This document shows positions 7,796 through 15,014 of a DNA stretch of 64,000 nucleotides, in pieces. The notes beneath the pieces are model-generated. The model ran no database searches. It saw only the letters and a list, made by a program, of their open reading frames with translations, and was not told where the DNA came from. Position 1 is the first letter of the stretch, and each line of letters opens with the position of its first letter. Made by a program: the position numbers and the translations under genes. Origin of the DNA: JAAYEL01 sp964345835 (GTDB taxonomy: Bacteria > Bacillota > Clostridia > Tissierellales > Peptoniphilaceae); contig CAYFSL010000002.1 of assembly GCA_964345835.1 (NCBI GenBank), forward strand, positions 25,006-89,005, given 5' to 3'.

Positions 7796-9424
7796 TTAGA
7801 AACCTATTCCTCCCATGGAAGGATCCATACCAGCCTGACCTATAGATTTTTCTGGTATATCAACTATAGCCGCCTCAGTAGTCAATATCATTGAAGCTAT
7901 CGAAGCTGCATTTTCAAGGGCTGACCTAGTAACCTTAGTAGGGTCAACTATACCCTTTTCTATCATGTCCCCATAGCTAGCTTCTAGGGCATCATATCCA
8001 TGTCCTTGAGGGAGTTCCATTACTTTAGTAACTATTATAGACCCATCCAGGCCTGCATTTTGGGCAATTTGCCTTGCAGGTGCTTCTAGGGCTCTTGCCA
8101 CTATCCTTGCCCCTATTCTTTCATCACCTTCAACAGAAGCTATATACTCATCTAAAGAGCTAATGGAGTCAAGTAATACTGTTCCTCCACCTGCGACTAT
8201 CCCCTCTTCAACGGCAGCCTTTGTAGCCGATAGGGCATCTTCAATCCTAAGCTTTTTTTCCTTCATTTCAACTTCTGTAACTGCCCCAACTTGGATTAGC
8301 CCAACTCCTCCTGAAAGCTTAGCAAGTCTTTCCCTAAGCTTTTCTATGTCAAATTCTGAAGTAGAAGCTTCAATTTCATTTTTTATCTGGTCAACCCTAT
8401 GGGAAATATCCTCTTGAGAACCTCCCCCATGCACAATGGTGGTTGAATCCTTGTCTACATTAACCTTCTTAGCTTGACCAAGCTCTTCAAGCTTTACTAG
8501 GGATAGTTCATCTTGTAATTCTTCCTTGAAGACCTTGGTACCTGTAAGGATCGCTATATCCTCTAGCACCCTCTTTCTATTATCTCCATAGCTTGGGGCT
8601 TTAACTGCTACCACATTAAATGTTCCCCTAATCTTGTTAATTATAAGGGTTGTAAGAGCATCGTTGTCAACATCGTCCGCTATGATTAACATAGGCTTGT
8701 GGGTTTGAACAAGTTCTTCAAGGACTGGAAGGATTTCCTGTACGCTTGAAATCTTCTTATCAGTAATAAAAATATAAGGATCTTCAAGCTCTGCAACCAT
8801 CTTCTCCTTGTTACTTGCCATATAAGAAGATAAAAATCCTCTTTCAAATTGCATCCCTTCTACTACTGAAAGGGTTGTTCCCATGGTCTTAGACTCTTCA
8901 ACTGTTATAACTCCATCCCTTCCAACTTGCTCCATAGCATCTGAAATTAATTTACCAACCTCAAGGTCCGCTGATGAAACAGCCCCAACCTGAGCTATTG
9001 ATTCCTTAGTTACAACGGGATTAGAGGATTTTTTAATGCTTTCTACAACTATTTCAGTAGCCTTTTTTATCCCCTTTTGTAGGATTACAGGGTTGGCCCC
9101 TGCTGTGATATTCTTTAAGCCCTCACTAACTATAGCCTGAGCCAGGATAGTTGCTGTAGTTGTACCATCTCCGGCTATATCATTAGTCTTGATAGCCACC
9201 TCTTTTAGCAATTGAGCTCCCATATTTTCGAACCTATCTTCAAGTTCTATTTCCCTGGCGATTGTAACCCCATCATTAGTTATCAATGGAGCCCCGTAAC
9301 CCTTATCTATAACTGCATTTCTACCCTTAGGACCTAAGGTTACTTTTACGGCATCTGTAAGCTTATTAATCCCAACTTCAAGAGCCCTTCTAGACTCCAA
9401 TCCATATTTAATATCTTTACTCAT
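7796..9424 (-). CDS. groEL: 60 kDa chaperonin GroEL
   Basis: 542 residues, a typical length. GroEL forms the double-ring ATP-dependent folding chamber. Clear hallmarks are VTLGPKGRNAVID, NDGVTIARE, the ATPase motif AGDGTTTATILAQ and the apical-domain GMQFERGFLSSYM. The C-terminus ends in GMDPSMGGIGF, so it lacks the repeated GGM tail of many GroELs. It follows groES by 13 bases. No CIRCE operator is seen near groES, unlike the hrcA operon. Confidence 0.98.
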   Translation of the reverse strand: MSKDIKYGLESRRALEVGINKLTDAVKVTLGPKGRNAVIDKGYGAPLITNDGVTIAREIELEDRFENMGAQLLKEVAIKTNDIAGDGTTTATILAQAIVSEGLKNITAGANPVILQKGIKKATEIVVESIKKSSNPVVTKESIAQVGAVSSADLEVGKLISDAMEQVGRDGVITVEESKTMGTTLSVVEGMQFERGFLSSYMASNKEKMVAELEDPYIFITDKKISSVQEILPVLEELVQTHKPMLIIADDVDNDALTTLIINKIRGTFNVVAVKAPSYGDNRKRVLEDIAILTGTKVFKEELQDELSLVKLEELGQAKKVNVDKDSTTIVHGGGSQEDISHRVDQIKNEIEASTSEFDIEKLRERLAKLSGGVGLIQVGAVTEVEMKEKKLRIEDALSATKAAVEEGIVAGGGTVLLDSISSLDEYIASVEGDERIGARIVARALEAPARQIAQNAGLDGSIIVTKVMELPQGHGYDALEASYGDMIEKGIVDPTKVTRSALENAASIASMILTTEAAIVDIPEKSIGQAGMDPSMGGIGF

Positions 9425-9437
9425 CTAAATCCTCCCA

Positions 9438-9710
9438 CTAATCTATAATGATAGCTAAAATATCTTCATCCTTGATAACTATATACTCGTCATCCCCTTC
9501 ATTAAGGGTCAAGCCTGCATACTGGGTAAATAGAACCTTATCACCTATCTTATAGGCAGCCTTGTCTTTCAAGTCTTCAGAAATTTCAACAACCTCTGCA
9601 TAGTCATTTTTTTCCTTAGCTGCGTTTGGCATAATTATTCCTGTCGCAGTTTTTTCCTCACGGCTTATTCTTTTAATAACTACTCTATCTCTTAATGGCT
9701 TTAACTTCAT
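9438..9710 (-). CDS. groES: 10 kDa co-chaperonin GroES
   Basis: GroES caps the GroEL ring. The start at 9710 (MKLKPLRDRVVIK) is chosen for the GGAGG 5 bases upstream and the standard family N-terminus, giving 90 residues. The mobile-loop region EEKTATGIIMP and the closing VLFTQYAG/EYIVIKDEDILAII segments are present. It starts 17 bases after the ogg stop codon, so groESL appears to be transcribed at least in part by read-through from srtB-ogg. Confidence 0.97.
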   Translation of the reverse strand: MKLKPLRDRVVIKRISREEKTATGIIMPNAAKEKNDYAEVVEISEDLKDKAAYKIGDKVLFTQYAGLTLNEGDDEYIVIKDEDILAIIID

Positions 9711-9727
9711 AATTACCTCCAAATATA

Positions 9728-10621
9728 TTATTTTCCAATTGCATGTTCCCTAGCATAATAAAAAAGATATTGCTGGGCATGCCCTAAATAATTTCCAAAT
9801 AAATCCCTTGCTTTTATTAATATCTCCCTATTACTTATCTTGTCCTTAATATATAGGGTTTCCATAAGCCTTTTCACCCAAACATCAATGGGAAAGGTCT
9901 CCTCTACCCCATATCCAAATAGGAGGATGCAATCCATAACCTTAGGCCCTACCCCTGGCAGGTCAATAAGGTTGGCTTTTAGCCTATCAAGGTCGCCGTC
10001 TTCAAAAAGTTCTGGCTCCTCTAAATATCTCCTTGCAGCTTCTACTATCCTGGTATTTCTAAATCCAACCCTACAAATCTCCTTAATCTCTTCCGGGTCC
10101 TGGTAGGCTAGTTGGTCCGGTCTTGGAAAAGCATAATAGCTGGTCCCCTTATAGTCGCCTATATAGGTCCCATAATTTTCGGATAAAAGCCTTATCGACT
10201 TTTTGATTTGTCCTATCCTATTATTGGCAGAAATAATGAAGGAGATTATCATCTCGAACCTATCCTGCTTTAATATCCTAAGGCCATAAGCAAAGTCCAT
10301 GGCCTCTTTAAGACTATCATTTTCTTTATAGGCCTTGGTCTTTCTTAGTTCCTCTTTTATATGGTCATAGTCTACTTCTAGGTTAAAGTAATCCTGCCAG
10401 AAGTCTTCAAAATCTTCCTTGCTGCAATTATATGCAAGAAGGCAATCTTTCTCCATAATAAATTCAGCCACTTTGTCGCTGGCTACAACTATATAAGATC
10501 CTTCCTCGCTCTTCTCCCAGCTAAAAGCTTGTCCATTCTCAAATATATGGGGTAGGTGAAAATTTTTGAGGCCAAAAACCCTTATTCCACCCTCTATTTC
10601 TTCAATTCTATAGTTCATCAT
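9728..10621 (-). CDS. ogg: 8-oxoguanine DNA glycosylase (OGG1 type)
   Basis: It excises 8-oxoguanine from DNA and nicks the abasic site (base excision repair). 297 residues. The N-terminal OGG domain (LPHIFENGQAFSW) is followed by the helix-hairpin-helix GPD domain. The hairpin LPGVGPKVMDC contains the catalytic lysine, and FPIDVWVKR contains the catalytic aspartate. The start overlaps the sortase stop by 14 bases, and groES follows 17 bases downstream. An oxidative-lesion repair gene in an anaerobe is not unusual. Confidence 0.92.
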   Translation of the reverse strand: MMNYRIEEIEGGIRVFGLKNFHLPHIFENGQAFSWEKSEEGSYIVVASDKVAEFIMEKDCLLAYNCSKEDFEDFWQDYFNLEVDYDHIKEELRKTKAYKENDSLKEAMDFAYGLRILKQDRFEMIISFIISANNRIGQIKKSIRLLSENYGTYIGDYKGTSYYAFPRPDQLAYQDPEEIKEICRVGFRNTRIVEAARRYLEEPELFEDGDLDRLKANLIDLPGVGPKVMDCILLFGYGVEETFPIDVWVKRLMETLYIKDKISNREILIKARDLFGNYLGHAQQYLFYYAREHAIGK

Positions 10622-11441
10622 ATTCTTCCATCAAGACTGCGTGAACGGCAAATCTTCCTTCGTCTGTTACATTGTCACAGGTGGACAGGGTCAATATCTT
10701 AGACTCCGTATTAAATTCATAGTCTAAAAATTTAACCCTTGACTTGTCTTTTAAGGAATTTAGGTATCCCACCTTCTTATCATCAGCAATATTTAGTGTC
10801 CTATAGTCAGAACTAGCTACGGCATAGTGGGCTGAAAACACCCTGTATATCTTGACTCCCTGGTCGGTGTAAAGCTCTATATAATGCTTGTCCTTACTTG
10901 AAACATAATCCTTTTCCCCCAGCTTTATTAGGGGTTCAAACATCTGAGAGGACTTTACAATAGCATTGGACATGTTGTGTCCATAAATAATGGTGTTCAT
11001 ATCCGAAAAGTCTTTTTTATTTAATTCTTCTACAAACAGGGTTCCTGCTAGGGAGTATTGCTTATTAAGGTCCCTTCTCAAGTAATATTCATTGTCTTTA
11101 AAAACAACTGGGTAGCTGATTCCCAGGTCAGGTATATTTAAGTAGGCAATTATATCGGAGTTTTTCTTTCTTAGTTTAGCCAAGCCTTCTTTAGTAAGAG
11201 CTTCAAACCTTTTCTTATCTTCCTTTTTATCCCCACTAGTTTCTTGACCAGTTAGCCCCTTGTTAATAAGGGATGGGTCCCCCATACCTTCCTTGTATTG
11301 GTCGTATAACTTACCAGCCTTATATCTTCCATAATTGTATTCTATGATTTTATAAGAACTATATAAAATGATTCCGATAAGGATTATTTGAATAATTAAA
11401 ATAAGTGGATTTCGTTTTTTCTTTTCTTTTTTACCATCCAT
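10608..11441 (-). CDS. srtB: Class B sortase
   Basis: Membrane-anchored transpeptidase that attaches surface proteins to the cell wall. The ATG at 11441 has AAAGGGGGG upstream, giving 277 residues. A Lys/Arg-rich N-terminus precedes one transmembrane helix (about residues 13-35). The extracellular catalytic domain has YGHNM (catalytic His), TLSTC (catalytic Cys) and the GRFAVHAVL segment with the Arg. No sorting-signal substrate is encoded beside it. The class B assignment rests on the sequence around TLSTCDN and the domain length. Confidence 0.88.
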   Translation of the reverse strand: MDGKKEKKKRNPLILIIQIILIGIILYSSYKIIEYNYGRYKAGKLYDQYKEGMGDPSLINKGLTGQETSGDKKEDKKRFEALTKEGLAKLRKKNSDIIAYLNIPDLGISYPVVFKDNEYYLRRDLNKQYSLAGTLFVEELNKKDFSDMNTIIYGHNMSNAIVKSSQMFEPLIKLGEKDYVSSKDKHYIELYTDQGVKIYRVFSAHYAVASSDYRTLNIADDKKVGYLNSLKDKSRVKFLDYEFNTESKILTLSTCDNVTDEGRFAVHAVLMEEYDEL

Positions 11442-11503
11442 ACTATCCCCCCCTTTAAATTCCATTTATATTATAACACATTTATTAAATATTTTTATTA
11501 ATT

Positions 11504-11518
11504 AAGTTAGACTAACTT
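11504..11518. promoter_or_regulatory. Perfect 7-bp inverted repeat upstream of srtB
   Basis: AAGTTAG-A-CTAACTT lies 63-77 bases upstream of the srtB start, in the AT-rich region between the dut terminator and srtB. It looks like a dimeric repressor operator. The TTAG...CTAA core recalls DtxR/IdeR-type sites, but the assignment is a guess. Confidence 0.4.
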
Positions 11519-11571
11519 TTTATACTAGCTATTTACTGATACCTATTTTAAATAAAATATTAAAATTAATT

Positions 11572-11624
11572 AAAAAAGCCCCAACATTTTAAATGGACAA
11601 GCTTTCATCCATAAGCTTAGGGCT
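11572..11624 (-). terminator. Terminator of the dut operon
   Basis: The minus strand reads AGCCCTAAGC ... GTTGGGGCT followed by TTTTTT, with a second internal stem ATGGA/TCCAT. It lies about 105 bases beyond the dut stop. Confidence 0.65.
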
Positions 11625-11728
11625 ATTACAATTTTTTTATTCTATATTTTAATAATCTTTGACCCTATTTAATCTAAATTAGATATATTAAAGTCTATCC
11701 TAGCTTTATATTGGTCCTCTTAAATCTC

Positions 11729-12163
11729 CTATTTACCAGTAGACCCGATGCCTCCTTCTCCCCTTTGAGTTTCATCAAGTGAATCTACGACTTCAAAGTC
11801 CACCTGGATATAGGGTTGTATCACCATCTGGCAAAGTCTATCCCCTTTATTTATAACAAGGTCTTCTTCACCCTCATTTATAATAAAAATAACTATTTCT
11901 CCCCTATAATCTGAGTCAATAATACCAGTCGTATTAGCCAGCCTTACCCTTAGCTTTATACCTGCAGAGCTTCTTGGGTAAATAGCTCCAAAATAACCAA
12001 GGGGTATTTGCAATTTCAAGCCTGTTGGTATAGCTACCAGGTCATGGGGCTTAGCAATTATTGGTTCTTTGTTGTTACAATAAAGGTCAAAGCCTGCTGA
12101 TCCTGGCGTAGCATATTTAGGGATCGTTGTTTCACTTACAATTCTTATTTTTTCTCTATTCAT
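11729..12163 (-). CDS. dut: Deoxyuridine 5'-triphosphate nucleotidohydrolase (dUTPase)
   Basis: It hydrolyses dUTP to dUMP, keeping uracil out of DNA and feeding dTMP synthesis. 144 residues, typical of trimeric dUTPase. The five motifs are visible: PGSAGFDL (1), YPRSSAGIK (2), TTGIIDSDYRGEI (3), GDRLCQMVI (4) and the C-terminal RGEGGIGSTGK (5). Its start overlaps the stop of the upstream metallophosphoesterase-like gene by 4 bases, so the two are translationally coupled, and a terminator follows. Confidence 0.95.
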   Translation of the reverse strand: MNREKIRIVSETTIPKYATPGSAGFDLYCNNKEPIIAKPHDLVAIPTGLKLQIPLGYFGAIYPRSSAGIKLRVRLANTTGIIDSDYRGEIVIFIINEGEEDLVINKGDRLCQMVIQPYIQVDFEVVDSLDETQRGEGGIGSTGK

Positions 12164-13047
12164 GGTTCCCTCTTCAATTCAATTAATACAATCTCTCTAG
12201 GATTAAGTATCCTAACCTTTCCCTTCTTATTACCTGCACCTCTAGATACGATTAAGCCGCTATCCATGTCAAGCCTATAAAGTCCCTCTTTAAATACGCT
12301 CTCCTTTCCGTAGTCTAATCCTTTTATAAATGGTAGCCTTATCCAGCCACCATTTCTTGATCCTGATAAGGTAAGATCCATCTTCAAAAGGTCACTATCA
12401 AGCCCATAAGAGGGGTTGTGAGATAGGGCTAGTGCAAATCTCGCCTCGCTATTTATTATTTGAGGCTTGAAGTTCGTTTGATCATTAGAGAGCTTATAAT
12501 CATCAAGCGGGGAGGTCAATCCATAGATGAATAAAGATTTCCCCCCTTTATTGATCAATGTCGACCTATTATCTAAAAGATAGATGCCATTTTTCTCAAG
12601 TATCCTATAAAGGTCCTTTTGATACGTGCTAGAAAGTTTCTGGTCGCTTTCTCCCTTGCTAATATAGGCTAAAAAATTTCCTTCCAATGAATCATCTAAT
12701 TCCTTCTTCATATCAATGAAGTTCTTAAAATGGTCATCCGCCTCTTCAGAAAAGATATTGCCTGTAAAGACTATTAAGTCTGGTTGAAGGTCTCTTATTT
12801 CTTCCGTCAGCTTGTCAAGATTGGTATCCTCTTGCAAGTAAAGGTCCGATATCTGAACTATCTTGTAGCCATCAAATTCTCTTTCAAGCCTAGGGCTTTC
12901 GATTATATATTTTTTTACTTTAAAATTAAAAAGAGGATTAACTATGAAATTAAATACGAGAAATGCTAGACCAAGAACTGCCACTAGCTTAGTGACCGTC
13001 TTCATCATATTTCTATGTTTAAGCTCTTCATTGTACTTTTTTTCCAT
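12160..13047 (-). CDS. Metallophosphoesterase-like membrane-anchored protein lacking metal ligands
   Basis: 295 residues. An N-terminal transmembrane segment (about 18-40) is followed by a domain with the layout of YkuE-type calcineurin-like phosphoesterases. The metal-binding motifs are all altered. DxH is D68-L-Y70, GD is G96-N97, GNHD is G132-E-S-D135 and GHTHGGQ is G229-S-R-N-G-G-W235; only the H in ALSHNP (H210) remains. The C-terminal SRGAGN...ILNPREIVLIEL of the family is kept, so the fold looks intact while catalysis is unlikely. It is coupled to dut by a 4-base overlap. GAGG precedes the ATG. Confidence 0.8.
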   Translation of the reverse strand: MEKKYNEELKHRNMMKTVTKLVAVLGLAFLVFNFIVNPLFNFKVKKYIIESPRLEREFDGYKIVQISDLYLQEDTNLDKLTEEIRDLQPDLIVFTGNIFSEEADDHFKNFIDMKKELDDSLEGNFLAYISKGESDQKLSSTYQKDLYRILEKNGIYLLDNRSTLINKGGKSLFIYGLTSPLDDYKLSNDQTNFKPQIINSEARFALALSHNPSYGLDSDLLKMDLTLSGSRNGGWIRLPFIKGLDYGKESVFKEGLYRLDMDSGLIVSRGAGNKKGKVRILNPREIVLIELKREP

Positions 13048-13071
13048 GATATCCTCGTTGATTTAATATTA

Positions 13072-13400
13072 TGAGCAAGCCTATAAGCCGTGTTCTGTAT
13101 TCGATAATCATCTATCTAGGACTACAGTCACCTGTAGCCTCAAGCAATCTACCTACCGGACCTGACCAGCTGCCAGGTTGTTTCCTATTTGATCTTGCAC
13201 CGGATGGGGTTTACATGGCTGAATAGTCGCCTATTCACCGGTGAGCTCTTACCTCGCCTTTCCACCCTTACCTCTTTCGAGGCGGTATATCTCTGTTGCA
13301 CTAGCCTTGAAGTCGCCTTCACCAGACGTTATCTGGCATCCTCGCTGTATGGTGCACGGACTTTCCTCGTGATTAATCACGCGATTATCCAGCTTACTCA
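13072..13400 (-). ncRNA. rnpB: RNase P RNA
   Basis: The catalytic RNA that removes 5' leaders from pre-tRNAs. The minus strand contains the conserved 5' core GAGGAAAGTCCGTGCACC followed by GATGCCAGATAACGTCTGG, and the 3' core CAGAACACGGCTTATAGG. The ends are set by the P1 helix, TGAGTAAGC (13392-13400) pairing with GCTTGCTCA (13072-13080). That fits a transcription start about 7 bases after the -10 of the promoter just upstream. The core looks like class A rather than the B. subtilis class B, but I have not folded it fully. Confidence 0.95.
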
Positions 13401-13406
13401 CAAAGT

Positions 13407-13435
13407 ATTTTAGCACATCAGTCTTTCTTCTTCAA
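13407..13435 (-). promoter_or_regulatory. Promoter of rnpB
   Basis: The -35 TTGAAG is at 13430-13435 and the -10 TAAAAT at 13407-13412, with a 17-base spacer ending in TGC (extended -10). It places the transcript start at the P1 helix of RNase P RNA. Confidence 0.8.
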
Positions 13436-13448
13436 TTATTCCATCTGG

Positions 13449-14228
13449 CTAAAAAACTTTCCTATCGTATTTTTGGGTCCTTTTTTCACTATATCCCTCA
13501 ACACCTGGAGTCTGTTCTTTTATAAACTCAAGACATAAGTCATTAAACAATTTTTCTGAATTGTAGTGGCCTATATCCATCACCATTAATCCCTGCTCCA
13601 GGCAATCCATGGCCTGGTGGTGTTTTATATCTGCCGTTATATATAGGTCTATATTTTTGTTTAGGCAGGCTTCAATAAAATCCTCTCCTGAACCCGTTGC
13701 CAGAGCAAGCTTTTTTATCTTAGCATCCTCATCTCCATAAAATATTATGTGGTCAAGGTCAAGCTCCTCTTTTATGCTTTCTGCTAGGGTCCTAATATTA
13801 GTTTCCCCTATTTCAGAATAATCTCCATAACCGTGTCCAGCTTCCGTCTCCTCTAGCCTTCCCTGGGATTCAAATCCAAGCCTATTAAATACATACCTAT
13901 TCAGTCCTCTTGAATTAGCGTCTATTGAGGTGTGGCTGGCGTATATACAGATGTCGTTTCTTACGGCATCAATCAGTTTCTTTCCTATAAAGTTCTTGTA
14001 ATCCAGTGATTTTCTCGCAACAAATAATAGCGGATGGTGGCAAAGAATAAGGTTAGCCCCTCTGTCTATAGCCTCCATAATAACCTCATCAGTTATCTCA
14101 AGGCACGTTAGGACCCCCTTTAACTCATTTTCCATATTGCCAACTTGAAGACCACTATTATCCCAGCTTGCTTGGAGGTCTTTAGGAAACACCTCTTCAA
14201 ATTTCTCAATAAATTCCCTTATAAGCAT
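13449..14228 (-). CDS. Nif3-like dinuclear metal center protein (YqfO family)
   Basis: 259 residues. Family members bind two metal ions. Ligand motifs are visible: ILCHHPLLF, ASHTSID and the C-terminal MDIGHYNSE. Biochemical function is not settled; members have been described as GTP cyclohydrolase-like or as methyltransferase partners. The start overlaps the 3' end of trmK by 10 bases, as in Bacillus, where yqfO and trmK are neighbours near rpoD. It lacks the PII-like insertion found in the longer YqfO proteins. Confidence 0.9.
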   Translation of the reverse strand: MLIREFIEKFEEVFPKDLQASWDNSGLQVGNMENELKGVLTCLEITDEVIMEAIDRGANLILCHHPLLFVARKSLDYKNFIGKKLIDAVRNDICIYASHTSIDANSRGLNRYVFNRLGFESQGRLEETEAGHGYGDYSEIGETNIRTLAESIKEELDLDHIIFYGDEDAKIKKLALATGSGEDFIEACLNKNIDLYITADIKHHQAMDCLEQGLMVMDIGHYNSEKLFNDLCLEFIKEQTPGVEGYSEKRTQKYDRKVF

Positions 14229-14905
14229 TTTAACACCTCTTCAATATCTATTAATTCCTTCTCTTTTTCTTCTAAACTCTTTTTCGCCGACTCGGTTTTC
14301 AAGTCTCTTAAATTCTCAATTATGGCTAATTTCTCTGTTCTCATCTTGGTGAGCTTGTCTTTTAAAAGGGGGTCTTTCCTTTTTATATTTATATCTCCAT
14401 ACTCGTAGGAATAGTCATTTTCATAGGGAAGGGGTTTTTCCTTCCTATATGAGCAGACGATTATGTCGTAGTAAATCCCCCCATCGTAAACAATTTTTTC
14501 ATCAATTATTTCAAAAGACCTGTCCATTAAGTAGGTTCTTAGGTGGTAGAGGGAGTTGTTGGCTTGAAGGATTAACTTTTCCGTGTTTTTTGCTAAGTTC
14601 ATCCCCCTCTCTATTATCTTGGAAATTAAAAAGCCCCCCATCCCAGAAATAATAATTTCTTGAGGCTTGTATTTTTCTAGGTCTTTTATGCCATCTGTCA
14701 CCACAAGCTCGATATCATAGCCCTTAGTTAAGACCTTATCCTCTAGTTTTTTTAAGGAGTTTGGGCTAATATCACTGGCGATTACCTTTTTCGGTTTTTT
14801 CTCCTCCAAGATTTTAATAGCTGTCCAACCATGGTCAGTTCCAACATCACAAACTATTTTATTTTCACCTACAAAATTAACTAAAGCATCTAGTCTTTGG
14901 TCCAT
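14219..14905 (-). CDS. trmK: tRNA (adenine-N1)-methyltransferase, position 22
   Basis: It methylates adenine 22 in bacterial tRNAs using SAM. I prefer the ATG at 14905 because GAGGG lies 5 bases upstream; an ATG four codons earlier overlaps that site. This gives 228 residues. The Rossmann SAM motif is CDVGTDHGWTAIKI near the N-terminus, with IASDISPNSL next and the catalytic-region IISGMGGFLI after it. The C-terminal third is a charged coiled coil, typical of TrmK. It overlaps the Nif3-like gene by 10 bases. Confidence 0.93.
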   Translation of the reverse strand: MDQRLDALVNFVGENKIVCDVGTDHGWTAIKILEEKKPKKVIASDISPNSLKKLEDKVLTKGYDIELVVTDGIKDLEKYKPQEIIISGMGGFLISKIIERGMNLAKNTEKLILQANNSLYHLRTYLMDRSFEIIDEKIVYDGGIYYDIIVCSYRKEKPLPYENDYSYEYGDINIKRKDPLLKDKLTKMRTEKLAIIENLRDLKTESAKKSLEEKEKELIDIEEVLKCL

Positions 14906-14975
14906 CTCATCCCTCATAAATTATTAGCATTTTAACTATTATCAGTCATGTTCACACTTATAGCTTATATAAATA

Positions 14976-15001
14976 GGGGCCATCTTTAAAAAGATAGCCC
15001 C
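14976..15001 (-). terminator. Hairpin after rpoD
   Basis: The stem GGGGC.ATCTTT / AAAGAT.GCCCC has one mismatch, 14 bases beyond the rpoD stop. The T tract on the minus strand is poor (CTATTTATAT). Confidence 0.6.
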
Positions 15002-15014
15002 AAATATTATTTGA

